64,000 bases of DNA from CBDCXE01 sp965223725 [NCBI: Nitrospinota bacterium] (GTDB lineage Bacteria > Nitrospinota_A > UBA7883), in assembly GCA_965223725.1 (NCBI GenBank), contig CBDCXE010000006.1, positions 186,001 to 250,000 on the forward strand. Reading direction: 5' to 3'. A program made the translations under genes and the position numbers. This document shows, in pieces, positions 24,872 to 38,133 of this stretch. Position 1 is the stretch's first letter, and each line of letters starts with the position of its first letter. Under the pieces are notes generated by a model. That model had not been told where the DNA came from. It worked only from the letters and a program-made list of their open reading frames with translations, and made no database searches.

Positions 24872-27193
24872 ATGTTCAAAATACTGGAAGCAGAGCTGGG
24901 CAAATGGGTCATCAGGTTTCGGTGGCCCATTATTATAGTGACCCTGATCCTGGTTGGCGTGCTCGCCATTGGTGGCCGCTACCTTACATTCAATAACGAT
25001 GTCCGTGTATTCTTCAGCGAGGATAACCCGCAGTTAAAGGCCTTCGAGGCGCAGGAGGCTATCTATACCAAAAATGATAACATCATGTTTGCCATCGCGC
25101 CTGAAGATGGAAATGTTTTTACCAGAAAAACATTAACAGCCATAGAAGAGCTGACAGAAGCGGCCTGGCGGATACCTTATTCAAGCCGGGTGGATTCACT
25201 CACAAATTACCAGCATACTGAATCGGCAGGGGATGATCTTCTGGTGGCCGACCTGGTGGTGAACGCGAATGAGATGAGCGATGAAGAGTTGGAGCGTGTG
25301 CGTGATATCGCGATTAACGAGCCGCTGGTGGTGGGGCGCCAGGTATCGCCGACAGGGCATGTGGCTGGGCTGAATGTAACGGTTGTCAAACCGGAAAAGT
25401 CGATAACTGAATCGCCGGAAGCCGCGGCTTACGCAATAAAAATTGCTGAAGAGCTTGAAGCTAAATATCCAGATATCGAGGTCCATATCACCGGGTCGAT
25501 CATGATCGATACCGCATTTAAGGAAGCGACCGTTAATGATTTGACAACACTGATACCGGCCATGTATCTGGCGTTGTTTATCATTTTGTGGATCGCGTTC
25601 CGGTCGTTGGCGGGTACCATGGCGACCCTTGCGGTTATCGGTTTTTCTGTACTCACCGCAGTCGGTCTGGCGTCGTGGAATGGTATTGCCCTGACCCCTC
25701 CATCGGCGATGGCGCCCACGATCATCCTTACGCTGGCGGTGGCGGACAGTGTGCATATCCTTATCACCATGTTCCAGCAGATGCGGATGGGGAAACAGAA
25801 AAATGACGCTATAGTGGAAGCTCTACGCGTGAACCTGCAGCCTGTGCTGTTGACCAGCCTGACGACGACCATCGGTTTTCTATCGATGAATTTTTCCGAT
25901 GCGCCACCGTTTCGCGACCTGGGAAATATCGTTGCGGTCGGAGTTATTGCCGCATTCTTCTATTCAATTCTTTTTCTGCCGGCGCTAATGTCTGTAACAC
26001 CATTAAAAGTAAAACGGGAAGACAGGGAAGATAAACATCCAAACGAAAAGCTGGCCGATTTCGTGATAACGAAAAGGAAGCCGCTGTTCTGGGGTATGCT
26101 GGTGATGATTGTCGCCCTTGTCATGGGCAATTTCAGAATAGAGTTGAACGATAATTTTATCCAATATTTCGATGACCGATACGATTTCCGCCGGGCGACC
26201 GATTTCATTGAAGATAATTTAACCGGATTCGATATCATCGAATACTCGCTCGACTCTGGCGAAGAAGGTGGTGTAAACAATCCGGATTATCTTCAGACCG
26301 TCGAAAAGTTCGAACAGTGGTACCAGCAACACCCGAGTGTGGTCCGGGTGGACTCATATATTGACATTGTGAAAAAGCTGAACCAAACCATGCACTCCGA
26401 TGATGACGAGTACTACGCTATCCCAGAGAGCCGGGAACTGGCCGCCCAATACCTGCTTCTTTACGAGATGTCGCTGCCGATGGGGCTTGGGCTCGACAAC
26501 ACATTAAACGTGGATAAATCGGCCAGCCGTATGGTGGTCACACTGAAAAATGTGACCTCCAGGGACCTGCGGAAAATAGATGAGCGGGCCAGAGCCTGGT
26601 TGAAGGGAAACGCGCCAGACTCCATGTTTACTTACGGCACGGCGCTGTCGATCATGTTCGCCCATATTTCCAAAAGGAATATCGAAAGCATGCTGGGCGG
26701 CTCTACCCTGGCGCTGATCCTGATTTCCATAATACTGATATTCGCGTTACGCAGTTTTAAAATGGGTTTGCTAAGCCTGATACCGAACCTTATGCCAGCG
26801 TTCATGGCGTTCGGTGTGTGGGGCATGACGATGGGTCGTGTTGGGATGGCGCTCTCTGTACTGGTGGCCATGACAATCGGCATCGTGGTGGACGACACAG
26901 TCCACTTCATGAGCAAGTACCTGCGTGCGCGACGGGAGAACGGGATGGGTCCGCAAGACGCGGTGCGCTATTCGTTCCAAACGGTGGGGACGGCGCTGAT
27001 AGTCACCAGCATAGCCTTGGTTGTGGGGTTTACAATACTCGCCTATTCCGGGTTCAAGGTTAACTCCGACATGGGGAATGCTGACTGCCGTAACCATAGC
27101 GCTTGCATTGATCCTCGATTTTCTTTTCCTTCCGCCACTGCTCATGAAAATGGATTCATATGGAAAAACAGAATAATTCAATTCTTTTATTGA
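24872..27193 (+). CDS. RND/MMPL-family exporter, frameshifted at the C-terminus
   Basis: 773 residues as read; hydrophobe/amphiphile-type (HAE-3/MMPL) transporter with two repeats, each a membrane segment, a large periplasmic domain and five further segments (first core about 225-375, second about 620-745). TILTLAVADSVHI and TIGIVVDDTVHFM are the paired proton-relay helices. Near the end the reading frame leaves the family pattern: after VNSDMG a GGGG run (27073-27076) is followed in the +0 frame by DCRNHSACID..., whereas with one G fewer the frame reads MLTAVTIALALILDFLFLPP, the expected last membrane helix, ending at TAA 27174-27176. So a one-base insertion has replaced the final ~35 residues, or the run was misread in sequencing. 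Substrate unknown. Confidence 0.85.
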   Translation: MFKILEAELGKWVIRFRWPIIIVTLILVGVLAIGGRYLTFNNDVRVFFSEDNPQLKAFEAQEAIYTKNDNIMFAIAPEDGNVFTRKTLTAIEELTEAAWRIPYSSRVDSLTNYQHTESAGDDLLVADLVVNANEMSDEELERVRDIAINEPLVVGRQVSPTGHVAGLNVTVVKPEKSITESPEAAAYAIKIAEELEAKYPDIEVHITGSIMIDTAFKEATVNDLTTLIPAMYLALFIILWIAFRSLAGTMATLAVIGFSVLTAVGLASWNGIALTPPSAMAPTIILTLAVADSVHILITMFQQMRMGKQKNDAIVEALRVNLQPVLLTSLTTTIGFLSMNFSDAPPFRDLGNIVAVGVIAAFFYSILFLPALMSVTPLKVKREDREDKHPNEKLADFVITKRKPLFWGMLVMIVALVMGNFRIELNDNFIQYFDDRYDFRRATDFIEDNLTGFDIIEYSLDSGEEGGVNNPDYLQTVEKFEQWYQQHPSVVRVDSYIDIVKKLNQTMHSDDDEYYAIPESRELAAQYLLLYEMSLPMGLGLDNTLNVDKSASRMVVTLKNVTSRDLRKIDERARAWLKGNAPDSMFTYGTALSIMFAHISKRNIESMLGGSTLALILISIILIFALRSFKMGLLSLIPNLMPAFMAFGVWGMTMGRVGMALSVLVAMTIGIVVDDTVHFMSKYLRARRENGMGPQDAVRYSFQTVGTALIVTSIALVVGFTILAYSGFKVNSDMGNADCRNHSACIDPRFSFPSATAHENGFIWKNRIIQFFY

Positions 27194-27322
27194 TCTGATG
27201 TTTCTCTCCGTCAAATGATATGATTTTTTCAATCCAAATTTATAGCGCGCGACCAGAAAATAACTTTACAATGTTGGTTGTCGCTCATAGAATCAATCTT
27301 TGATTTTTCTTGGAAGTTGGTG

Positions 27323-28663
27323 GTGCAATCTCAGAATTTATGGGACAAGTGTAAGTCCGAGCTTAAAAAAAAGCTGAACCCGCATAATTACGATTCATGG
27401 ATCGAGCCGGTTTGCTATCACTCGTTTAAACAGAAAACATTAACCCTGGCTGTGCCCTCCACGTTTTTCATCGACTGGATTCTGGAGCATTACAAAGACC
27501 AAATTATCGTATGTCTGGAAGATATCTATGGCCAAACCGTTAAGCTCGATTTTTCTGTAGTTCCACGGCAGAAACCTGAAACGGGCAGTAAAAGAGTCGT
27601 CCCTCCAGTGAAAAATTCACCTTCAAAAGCACAACTCCGAGAAAAGGCCAACCTGAACGAGAAATATACTTTCGACAGCTTCGTTGTGGGCAAAAGCAAC
27701 GAGTTTTGCAACGCCTCCAGCAGGGCTGTGGCCAAAAAAGTGGGTGAAGTATATAACCCTCTGTTTATATATGGCGGTGTTGGCCTTGGTAAAACTCATC
27801 TGATCCAGGCCATTGGCAATTATGTTCTGAATAACAAGCCGGGCACCAATGTGCTTTATTTGACCTCGGAAAAGTTCGTGAATTCTTTGATTAACTCTTT
27901 GCAGAAAGGGTCTATGACAGGTTTTCGCAACAAATATCGCAATCTGGACCTTCTTCTGGTGGATGATATTCAGTTTATTGCGGGTAAAGAGCGGACCCAG
28001 GAGGAGTTTTTTCATACGTTTAACTCACTACATGATATGAAAAAACAAATAGTTATCACGTCTGACATGTTTCCTAAGGATATGAAAAATCTTGAGGAGA
28101 GGTTGAGGTCCCGGTTTACCTGGGGGCTGATCTCTGATATACAACCACCTGAGCTTGAAATAAAAATCGCCATTATCAAAAAGATTGCCGAAAAAAATGA
28201 TTTTCAACTGGATGAAAATGTAGCCGCCTTTTTGGCTAATAAGGTCAAGTCAAACATCCGGGAGCTGGAAGGGTGTATCTCCCGTGTCATGGCTTATGCC
28301 TCTTTAACAGGGCTGCCTATCGATATGGACTTGGCTGAGGAGACGTTGAGGGGGATATATGACGACACTGCCAAATTCGTTGATATACGTCAAATACAGA
28401 AATCGGTAAGTGAATATTACAAGCTGAAACCGAGTGATCTGAAATCGAAAGCCAGATCGAAAAATATAGTCCTTCCACGTCATGTAGCCATTTACCTTTG
28501 CAAAGAATTCACAAACTCTTCATTACCAGAAATTGGTAAGGCCTTTGGCGGCCGTGATCACACAACAGTTATGTACGCCGTATCGAAAATAAAGAATGAG
28601 GTTGAGGTTAATACAAAGCTTTACAATGAGATACGTGAGATCAAAAACTCTATGGATCTATAG
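27323..28663 (+). CDS. dnaA: Chromosomal replication initiator DnaA
   Basis: 446 aa from the GTG at 27323, which has GGAAG 6 bases upstream and gives the normal DnaA start (LWDKCKSELKKKLNPHNYDSW); the frame is open from a TTG at 27278. Domain I ends near residue 85, followed by a short linker, the AAA+ domain (Walker A GGVGLGKTH, Walker B LLVDDIQFIAG) and domain IV with the signature GRDHTTVMYAVSKI that binds DnaA boxes. It initiates replication at the origin that lies between it and gyrB. Confidence 0.96.
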   Translation: MQSQNLWDKCKSELKKKLNPHNYDSWIEPVCYHSFKQKTLTLAVPSTFFIDWILEHYKDQIIVCLEDIYGQTVKLDFSVVPRQKPETGSKRVVPPVKNSPSKAQLREKANLNEKYTFDSFVVGKSNEFCNASSRAVAKKVGEVYNPLFIYGGVGLGKTHLIQAIGNYVLNNKPGTNVLYLTSEKFVNSLINSLQKGSMTGFRNKYRNLDLLLVDDIQFIAGKERTQEEFFHTFNSLHDMKKQIVITSDMFPKDMKNLEERLRSRFTWGLISDIQPPELEIKIAIIKKIAEKNDFQLDENVAAFLANKVKSNIRELEGCISRVMAYASLTGLPIDMDLAEETLRGIYDDTAKFVDIRQIQKSVSEYYKLKPSDLKSKARSKNIVLPRHVAIYLCKEFTNSSLPEIGKAFGGRDHTTVMYAVSKIKNEVEVNTKLYNEIREIKNSMDL

Positions 28664-31913
<3,250 letters not shown>

Positions 31914-31914
<1 letters not shown>

Positions 31915-32525
31915 TGGAAAACGGAAAACCGGAATCGCCGGAAAAAAAGGGCTATTTCAATAAATGGCCCTTAATCGGCATTATTGCAGCCATAGCTATT
32001 CTGGCCTGGCTGATACCGGGGCCTGGTGACGACGATATAAACATCACTGAAAAAGATAGCGATCCAACAGCAGTAAAAAAGGTAGCGAGCAAGCTCAGCG
32101 ACGATGGTAAAGCCGTTATTTATACAGCCAGCCCAGACTCGGAAAACCTGACGCCGACTATAGTAAAAATAGACAAATCCTCCACCCTGGAAAACCGGAT
32201 GAAATTTCTCCTGACCAAAATATTCAATCCGGAAAATCGCGCAGGGTCACCATTCCCCTCGGGCATGACAGTTGAAACTGTTTTTCTGTATGACAACATA
32301 GCCGTCATATCATTGGATGGGCAGTTTCGCCGGAAAATGAGCATTGGCATATGGACCGAGCTGCTGGCTGTATACAGCATCGTCAACACATTGACCGAAA
32401 GTTTCAGCGAAATTGAAAAAGTCCATATCCTCATCGATGGCGCCGAGGCGGAGTTTTTTGTCAGCCATGTAATGATTGACAGACCACTAAGGCCAGACAC
32501 ATCATACATACAAAAATCGAGCTGA
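31914..32525 (+). CDS. GerMN-domain protein
   Basis: 203 aa from the ATG at 31914; an in-frame GTG directly before it overlaps the amidase stop. One membrane anchor at residues about 20-36, an acidic linker and a GerMN domain (about 95-195: RAGSPFPSGMTVETVFLYDNIAVISLDGQF, VYSIVNTLTESFSEIEKVHILIDG). GerMN proteins are periplasmic or extracellular and in Gram-negatives are often encoded next to a cell-wall amidase, as here. Exact function unknown; a regulatory or adaptor role in peptidoglycan turnover is an inference from position. Confidence 0.85.
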
Positions 32526-32537
32526 GCCACCATAGAA

Positions 32538-33341
32538 ATGAGTAACAGAGCATCCATAGGCGTATTCGATTCTGGCATAGGAGGACTTACGGTATTAAAG
32601 GAGATACACAACCAGCTCCCTAACGAAAATATCGTATATCTGGGTGACACAGCACGGGTGCCCTACGGGAGCAAATCCAGGGAAACAGTGGTCAAATATT
32701 CGCTGAATAATGTGCGATTTCTGGAGCAAAACAACGTAAAGATGATCGTGGTCGCCTGCAACACAGCCTCGGCATACGCCTTGCCAGAGATCATAAACGC
32801 AACATCAAAACCGGTGATCGGTGTGGTGGAGGGTGGTGTTAATGCGGTTGTGGAGCTTTCGTCTGGAAGGATCGGCGTAATTGGGACAGAGGCGACCATA
32901 GCCTCCGGCGCCTATACTTGCCAAATCATGAAAGAACTTCCCAACAGTGAAATATATCCAAAAGCCTGCCCGCTGTTTGTGCCATTGGCGGAGGAGGGTT
33001 GGGCCAACAACAGCATCACCCGGGATGTGGTGGAGGAATATCTGAGCGCCATGCGTGGCAAGGTTGATACCATGGTCCTCGGCTGCACCCACTACCCGGT
33101 TCTGAAATCCGCCATCAGCTCTGTGCTGGGCGATGATGTAAAACTTATCGATTCCGCCAAGGAGACAGCCCGATTGGTTGAGGAGAGACTGAACGAGCTT
33201 GCGTTGAAAAATAGTCAAGCCGACAACCGGGGGAAAATCAGATTCGTGGTAACAGATTCCGCGCAGAGAAACCTGGAAGTTGGAAGAAAGTTGATGGGTG
33301 AAATTGAAATCGATGACGTCGAGCTGGTGGATATTGCATAA
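32538..33341 (+). CDS. murI: Glutamate racemase
   Basis: 267-aa cofactor-independent racemase that makes D-glutamate for peptidoglycan. [14 protein letters not shown] and [11 protein letters not shown] at the N-terminus, catalytic Cys in [13 protein letters not shown] and second catalytic Cys in [10 protein letters not shown], with [10 protein letters not shown] between. Length is normal. It lies 12 bp after the GerMN gene and 31 bp before rph in the same run. Confidence 0.96.
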   Translation: MSNRASIGVFDSGIGGLTVLKEIHNQLPNENIVYLGDTARVPYGSKSRETVVKYSLNNVRFLEQNNVKMIVVACNTASAYALPEIINATSKPVIGVVEGGVNAVVELSSGRIGVIGTEATIASGAYTCQIMKELPNSEIYPKACPLFVPLAEEGWANNSITRDVVEEYLSAMRGKVDTMVLGCTHYPVLKSAISSVLGDDVKLIDSAKETARLVEERLNELALKNSQADNRGKIRFVVTDSAQRNLEVGRKLMGEIEIDDVELVDIA

Positions 33342-33372
33342 TAAAATTCAACTGAATAACCAGAAAGCTAAA

Positions 33373-34083
33373 ATGAGAAGTAACGATAGAAAACCTGACG
33401 AACTCAGACAAATAAAGATAGAGAGAAACGTAAACATCCATGCGGAAGGCTCGGCCTATATAGAAGCAGGCCGGACCAAAGTCCTCTGTCTGGCGTCGGT
33501 GGCGGCTACTGTCCCACCGTTTCTGCGCGATAGCGGCAAAGGATGGGTAACGGCGGAATACGCCATGTTGCCGCGGGCAACCGACCAGCGTACCAACCGC
33601 GAACGGCGGGGCGCAGGCGGCCGAACCATGGAGATACAACGCCTGATCGGCAGATCGCTGAGGGCTGTGGTGGACCTTCCAATGCTAGGCGAAAATTCGA
33701 TAACCGTCGATTGCGACGTTCTGCAAGCCGATGGCGGCACCCGGACGGCGTCGATCAGTGGGGCGTTTGTGGCTATGTATGACGCCATGCGCCATATGGT
33801 AGAACAGGAGATGATAGCCCGCCTGCCAATCAGGGAGCAGGTGGCGGCCATATCTGTGGGGGTTGTGGATGGTGACGCTATGCTCGACCTCGATTATGAT
33901 GAAGACTCCAATGCAGATGTGGATATGAACGTTGTGATGACCAGCTCCGGGTTGCTGGTGGAGGTGCAGGGTACAGCGGAAGGCGCGCCCTTTGCCAAAG
34001 ATACAATGGATAGCCTGATGGAACTGGCTGATAAAGGCACCACCGAAATTTTTAAATTCCAGAAAACTGCTCTGGAGATTTAG
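33373..34083 (+). CDS. rph: Ribonuclease PH
   Basis: 236 aa from the ATG at 33373 ([19 protein letters not shown]), the usual family start; the frame is open back to 33298 but overlaps murI. Phosphorolytic 3'-5' exoribonuclease that trims tRNA 3' ends. [24 protein letters not shown] with [25 protein letters not shown] (phosphate and RNA binding) and [19 protein letters not shown] are intact. In many genomes the next gene is rdgB; here it is the selenoprotein gene, starting at the base after the stop codon. Confidence 0.96.
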   Translation: MRSNDRKPDELRQIKIERNVNIHAEGSAYIEAGRTKVLCLASVAATVPPFLRDSGKGWVTAEYAMLPRATDQRTNRERRGAGGRTMEIQRLIGRSLRAVVDLPMLGENSITVDCDVLQADGGTRTASISGAFVAMYDAMRHMVEQEMIARLPIREQVAAISVGVVDGDAMLDLDYDEDSNADVDMNVVMTSSGLLVEVQGTAEGAPFAKDTMDSLMELADKGTTEIFKFQKTALEI

Positions 34084-34881
34084 ATGTCTGGTTTTGAGCA
34101 ATTGAAAATTAAAATGCGGGCCAAAGTATTATCACGTTTTCCGAGCCTGTCTAATAAAGCGGCGGATAAAATAGAGCCGCTCGCTTTTGACAGCATCCCC
34201 TGGGCTGCGTTTAATAAGCCGTTGAGCGAAGCAAAAATTTCGATGGTGACAACGGCGGGAGTTCACCTTAAAAGTGATGAACCTTTCGATATGGTGGACA
34301 CTTCTGGCGATCCAACATTCCGGATCGTGCCGACCGATGCATCGCGTGAAACAATGATGATAACCCATAATTACTATGATCACACGGACGCGGATCGGGA
34401 TATAAATATCGTTTTTCCAGTGGATCGACTCAAGGAATTGGCCAATGAAGGAGTGATCGGATCGGTAAGCGACCGGCTATTTAGTTTCATGGGTCATATA
34501 GAGCCAAACCATTTTGACAGCTTCCTTAACGATAATGTTTTACAAGTGGCGAAGAAGATAAAAGAAGATAATGTCGACGCTGTGCTGGTCACGCCAGGCT
34601 GAGGCTACTGCAACCGGTCCGGCGGACTGATCCAGAGGGTAATTGAGGCGGAGGGGATACCAACAATCGGTATCAGCATAGTCCGCATATTTACAGAACA
34701 GGTGCGCCCTTCCAGGGCCATCTTCCTTAAATGGCCCTATGGTCATCCCTTGGGCGAGGTGGGCGCTGTGAAACAGCATCGCGCAGTTCTAGACCAGGCG
34801 TTTGATCTGTTGGTAAACTGTACCGAGCCTGGAACAATTGTGGACGTGCCATTTAAGTGGCGTCGGGAAAGGTACGATTGA
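34084..34881 (+). CDS. GrdB-like selenoprotein (glycine/sarcosine/betaine reductase selenoprotein B family), Sec at TGA 34600-34602
   Basis: 265 residues if the in-frame TGA at 34600-34602 is read as selenocysteine (codon 173). Upstream of it lies a family-typical half (TTAGVHLKSDEPFD, SFMGHIEPNHFDSFLND, DAVLVTPG) and downstream, in the same frame, the family continues without a break: U-G-Y-C, NRSGGLIQRVIEAEGIPTI, RPSRAIFLKWPYGHPLGE to a stop at 34879-34881. The UxxC redox motif matches the one known for this proteobacterial branch of the GrdB family. A hairpin suitable as a SECIS starts 13 nt after the TGA. If TGA stopped translation the protein would lose its redox motif and the downstream gene its overlapping coupling. 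The family is linked to reduction or C-N/C-X cleavage chemistry, but this branch lacks GrdA/GrdC partners here and its substrate is unknown. It starts at the base after the rph stop. Confidence 0.88.
34600..34628 (+). promoter_or_regulatory. In-frame Sec TGA with candidate bacterial SECIS hairpin
   Basis: TGA at 34600-34602 is followed 13 nt later by a stem GGTCC/GGACT (34616-34620 with 34624-34628; one G-U pair) closed by a GGC loop. Bacterial SECIS elements are short hairpins just after the UGA with a G in the apical loop, which SelB recognises. Placement and loop fit; the stem is short and was folded by eye. Confidence 0.6.
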
Positions 34882-36335
34882 ATTTGAAGAAATTTGGAAT
34901 TGCAATAACATTGATATACGCTGTGGCGTTTGCTCCCACGGCGCATGCATCTCAAATAAGTTTTAATAAACAACGGCTGAGTAATGCCATCAGTAAAGCG
35001 TTGGCCAATAAATGTATCAGCAAGACAGGAACAGCAGTAAGCGTGATTTCTCTGCCCACCGGTGAGTCTCTATACAATAAAAATGGTAGCAAGCCAATAG
35101 TGCCAGCCTCTGTACAAAAGCTGATGCCCACCGCCGCGGCGTTACATTATCTGGGCCCCGACTATCGGTTCAAAACTGGGTTGCTATATACCGGTGTCCG
35201 GAAAGGCGGCGTGATCACAGGTGACCTGTATATAAAAGGTGGCGGCGACCCAAAACTGGTGCCGGAGCAGGTGTGGCTGATAGCGGACCAGCTAAAGCGC
35301 CTCGGTATCAAAAAAATAGAGGGCGCGTTGGTGGCAGACGATTCTTTTTTCGATAAACTGAAAATTGCCCCATCCTGGAGCTATGCCCATACACAACACG
35401 CGTACGACGCCCGTCTGGGCGCGTTATCGGTAAATTTCAATACGATAACGGTCAACGCGTATCCTGACTCCAGGGCCGGAGCCCCCTCAATCGTAGGGCT
35501 GCTGCCGGATATCGACTATATCAAGATTGTAAATAAATCATCGACTATATCCCGCGGTAAAAACAGCATCAGCGCCTGGCGCGATAAAAAGGGGAGCAAT
35601 ATATATGTTCATCTGAAGGGAGCGCTGCGGACAAGCTCCAAAGGCGTCATATTCCATCTGAACGTAGAAGACCCCACACGGTTTGCCGGGGAAACATTTC
35701 TTGGCTATTTCAAACAGGCAGGTATCCGTATCAAAGGTGGGTTGCGCCTGGGCAATACTCCAAAATCCGCTCGGATGATATATGAACATGAATCAGAGCC
35801 ATTGTCTGTGATACTGCGTGGTTTAAACCGGTACTCGAACAATTTTGTGGCGGAACAAATCGCCAAAACCGTAGCGGCGGAGAAAGAAAAAGGCCCTGGA
35901 ACACACAATAATGCCATGAAGCTGATCCAACAGTTTCTGCAAAGCAGTGGAGTTCGCACCGCCGGTGTGGAGCTTAAGGACGCGTCTGGGTTATCCCGTC
36001 AAAACCGGATGACTGCGGTGGCGATAACCGATCTGCTCAAATCGATGCGGAACCGGTTTGATATCGGGCCGGATTTCATAGCGTCGCTGGGCATCATGGG
36101 TGTGGATGGTTCTGTCAGGAAAAGGTTGAAGCGTACATCATACGCTATTCCAGCCCGGGCCAAGACCGGCTCGCTCTCTAGAATTAGCTCTCTTGCAGGG
36201 TACGTGGAGGGGATGAAGGGCAATCTCTACGCCTTCGCCATATTCCTGAATGATCACAAATGTTACTACAAAGACGCGGACAGGATCGAAGACAATATAG
36301 TATCCGCTATTTATAAATACAAATCTGGTCGTTGA
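34878..36335 (+). CDS. dacB: D-alanyl-D-alanine carboxypeptidase/endopeptidase (PBP4 type)
   Basis: 485 aa from a TTG at 34878 that overlaps the selenoprotein stop (TTGA) and has GGGAAAGG 6 bases upstream; this start gives a clean signal peptide (LKKFGIAITLIYAVAFAPTAHA). A GTG at 34857 in frame would add seven residues. Class C penicillin-binding protein with SxxK in PASVQKLMPTAAAL (Ser78-Lys81), SxN in YSNNFVAEQ and KTG in ARAKTGSLSRISSL. It trims or cleaves peptidoglycan cross-links in the periplasm. Position after amidase, GerMN and murI makes this a cell-wall block. Confidence 0.93.
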   Translation: MNLKKFGIAITLIYAVAFAPTAHASQISFNKQRLSNAISKALANKCISKTGTAVSVISLPTGESLYNKNGSKPIVPASVQKLMPTAAALHYLGPDYRFKTGLLYTGVRKGGVITGDLYIKGGGDPKLVPEQVWLIADQLKRLGIKKIEGALVADDSFFDKLKIAPSWSYAHTQHAYDARLGALSVNFNTITVNAYPDSRAGAPSIVGLLPDIDYIKIVNKSSTISRGKNSISAWRDKKGSNIYVHLKGALRTSSKGVIFHLNVEDPTRFAGETFLGYFKQAGIRIKGGLRLGNTPKSARMIYEHESEPLSVILRGLNRYSNNFVAEQIAKTVAAEKEKGPGTHNNAMKLIQQFLQSSGVRTAGVELKDASGLSRQNRMTAVAITDLLKSMRNRFDIGPDFIASLGIMGVDGSVRKRLKRTSYAIPARAKTGSLSRISSLAGYVEGMKGNLYAFAIFLNDHKCYYKDADRIEDNIVSAIYKYKSGR

Positions 36336-38059
36336 CAATTTCAAAACAGTGGGTCATCAAGCCTGGGAACAAACCGCTGGAGAACCGGCTGGCGGAAAAG
36401 CTTGATCTCGGCCCGGTGGTCGCCAACCTTCTGGTGAATAGAGGGATCGACACACCGGAAGCGGCCCGGCAATACCTGTACCCAACGCTCGACACATTGC
36501 TTGATCCGATGGAGATGGCGGATATGCAAAAAGCCGTCGACCGGATAATGGCTGCCAAACAGAAAAATGAGAAGATAGTAATCTATGGCGATTACGATGT
36601 GGACGGGGTTACATCCAGCGCGCTTCTGTTCCGGTTTTTTACAGCAGTAGGAATGGACGCCGGTTATTACATCCCGGATCGCGAGACCGAAGGCTACGGA
36701 CTAAACAAAGAAGCGCTGGACAAGCTGAAATCGGACGGCGCCGACCTGGTGATCACAGTCGATAACGGCATCAGCTCCAACGAGCAGGTGGACCATGCAA
36801 ACGAGATCGGGCTGGATGTAATCATCACAGACCATCACCAGATAAACGGCCCCCTGCCTTCGGCCATGGCTGTGCTCAACCCGGGCAGGAGAGATTGTCC
36901 ATACCCGTTCAAGGAGTTGCCAGGAGTAGGGATCGCGTTCAAGCTGTGCGTCGCGCTTCGACGCGCAATACACGATGATGGTGTTCCTAAAAACAAATTA
37001 CCAAACCTGAAGCAGCACCTTGATATTGTGGCCATTGGTGTTATCGCCGACCTGGCGCCTCTTGTAGGCGAGAACAGAACCCTGGTGCGCCACGGCTTGC
37101 GTCAGATTATTGATTCTTCGAAACTGGGCATAGCCAGCCTGATAGAAGTATCCAGAATTGGCGATCAGATTACATCCACGGATGTAGCCTTCGATCTGGC
37201 GCCACGGCTGAATTCTGCAGGGCGGCTGGGGCATGCGGGCCCGGCGCTGGAGCTGCTCATCACCGACAACAGACAGCATGCCCGGCAAACCGCGCAGTTG
37301 CTGGATGAACAGAACAGCCACAGAAAAGGGATACAAAAGGAAATATTTGAGCAGGCGGTAAGTTTGATCAACGCCCAGGGCGACCATTCCGAAGGGAAGG
37401 CCATAGTCCTGGAATCGGATGAGTGGAATGCCGGAGTCGTGGGGATAGTCGCTTCGAAGCTTGCGGATAAATTCAACGCGCCGGTGTTGCTGGCCCGGTT
37501 CGATGGCGCCGTGGGCAAAGGCTCTGGCCGGTCTGTGCCGGGGCTGAACCTGAATGAATGTATGAAAAAGTGCGCCGATAAACTGATGAAGTTCGGTGGC
37601 CATAAAGCCGCTGTGGGGTTTACGGTGACCCGGGATCAGTTCACCGCATTTAAGGAGTCGCTTGTTCATGTTGTGGGTGAGGAAATAGCAGAGAATGAGG
37701 TAGCGCCAACACTCTCCATAGACTCACGGCTGGACCCAGCTTCGATCGATCTGCGGTTCATGGAAAATATCGAAGCGTTGGAGCCGTTCGGAAAGGGCAA
37801 TAGCGCGCCGGTTTTTATGGGGCGGTCTGTAATTTTTCATGACCAGCCATTTTATATGGGCGCAGACAAGGAGCATGTTCGACTGCGAATCCGGGGCGCC
37901 GAGAATGTTCAGGCGCTCGGGTTTTACATGGCAGACATTTTTAAGACAGTCGATCTGCGCTCAGAGACCTTCGACATCGTCTATACCCCGGAAAAAAATA
38001 TATGGAACGGCACAACCCGAATCCAACTGCGATTGATCGATGTCCGGCCAGCTCGATAA
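36332..38059 (+). CDS. recJ: Single-stranded-DNA-specific exonuclease RecJ
   Basis: 575 aa from a TTG overlapping the dacB stop (TTGA). DHH-family 5'-3' exonuclease of recombination and mismatch repair. Motifs: YGDYDVDGVTSSALL, VITVDNGISS, IITDHHQINGPLP (DHH), PGVGIAFKL, and the DHHA1 domain with GRSVPGLNLNECM and GGHKAAVGFTV, followed by the OB-like C-terminal domain (PFGKGNSAPVFM). Length matches the family. Last gene of the gyrB-recJ run. Confidence 0.95.
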   Translation: MTISKQWVIKPGNKPLENRLAEKLDLGPVVANLLVNRGIDTPEAARQYLYPTLDTLLDPMEMADMQKAVDRIMAAKQKNEKIVIYGDYDVDGVTSSALLFRFFTAVGMDAGYYIPDRETEGYGLNKEALDKLKSDGADLVITVDNGISSNEQVDHANEIGLDVIITDHHQINGPLPSAMAVLNPGRRDCPYPFKELPGVGIAFKLCVALRRAIHDDGVPKNKLPNLKQHLDIVAIGVIADLAPLVGENRTLVRHGLRQIIDSSKLGIASLIEVSRIGDQITSTDVAFDLAPRLNSAGRLGHAGPALELLITDNRQHARQTAQLLDEQNSHRKGIQKEIFEQAVSLINAQGDHSEGKAIVLESDEWNAGVVGIVASKLADKFNAPVLLARFDGAVGKGSGRSVPGLNLNECMKKCADKLMKFGGHKAAVGFTVTRDQFTAFKESLVHVVGEEIAENEVAPTLSIDSRLDPASIDLRFMENIEALEPFGKGNSAPVFMGRSVIFHDQPFYMGADKEHVRLRIRGAENVQALGFYMADIFKTVDLRSETFDIVYTPEKNIWNGTTRIQLRLIDVRPAR

Positions 38060-38071
38060 ACAGTATTGATC

Positions 38072-38100
38072 TTGACGAAGCATGCTGGCTATGGTACTTT
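38072..38100 (+). promoter_or_regulatory. Putative promoter of the cytochrome-porin gene
   Basis: TTGACG (38072-38077) and TACTTT (38095-38100) with 17-bp spacing, between recJ and the next gene; AAAGGA follows at about 38116-38121 as a possible ribosome-binding site. Confidence 0.4.
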
Positions 38101-38133
38101 CACGTTTTTGAAAACAAAAGGATATAACAAGCT

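Noticed and set aside
34084-34602. A 172-aa protein ending at the TGA
   Set aside because: The family continues in frame after the TGA with a UxxC motif and the next gene overlaps the distal stop, so the shorter product is not the full gene.
36332-36335. Other in-frame TGA codons as selenocysteine (for example at the dacB-recJ junction)
   Set aside because: The upstream protein is complete at that point, and the downstream gene uses another frame.
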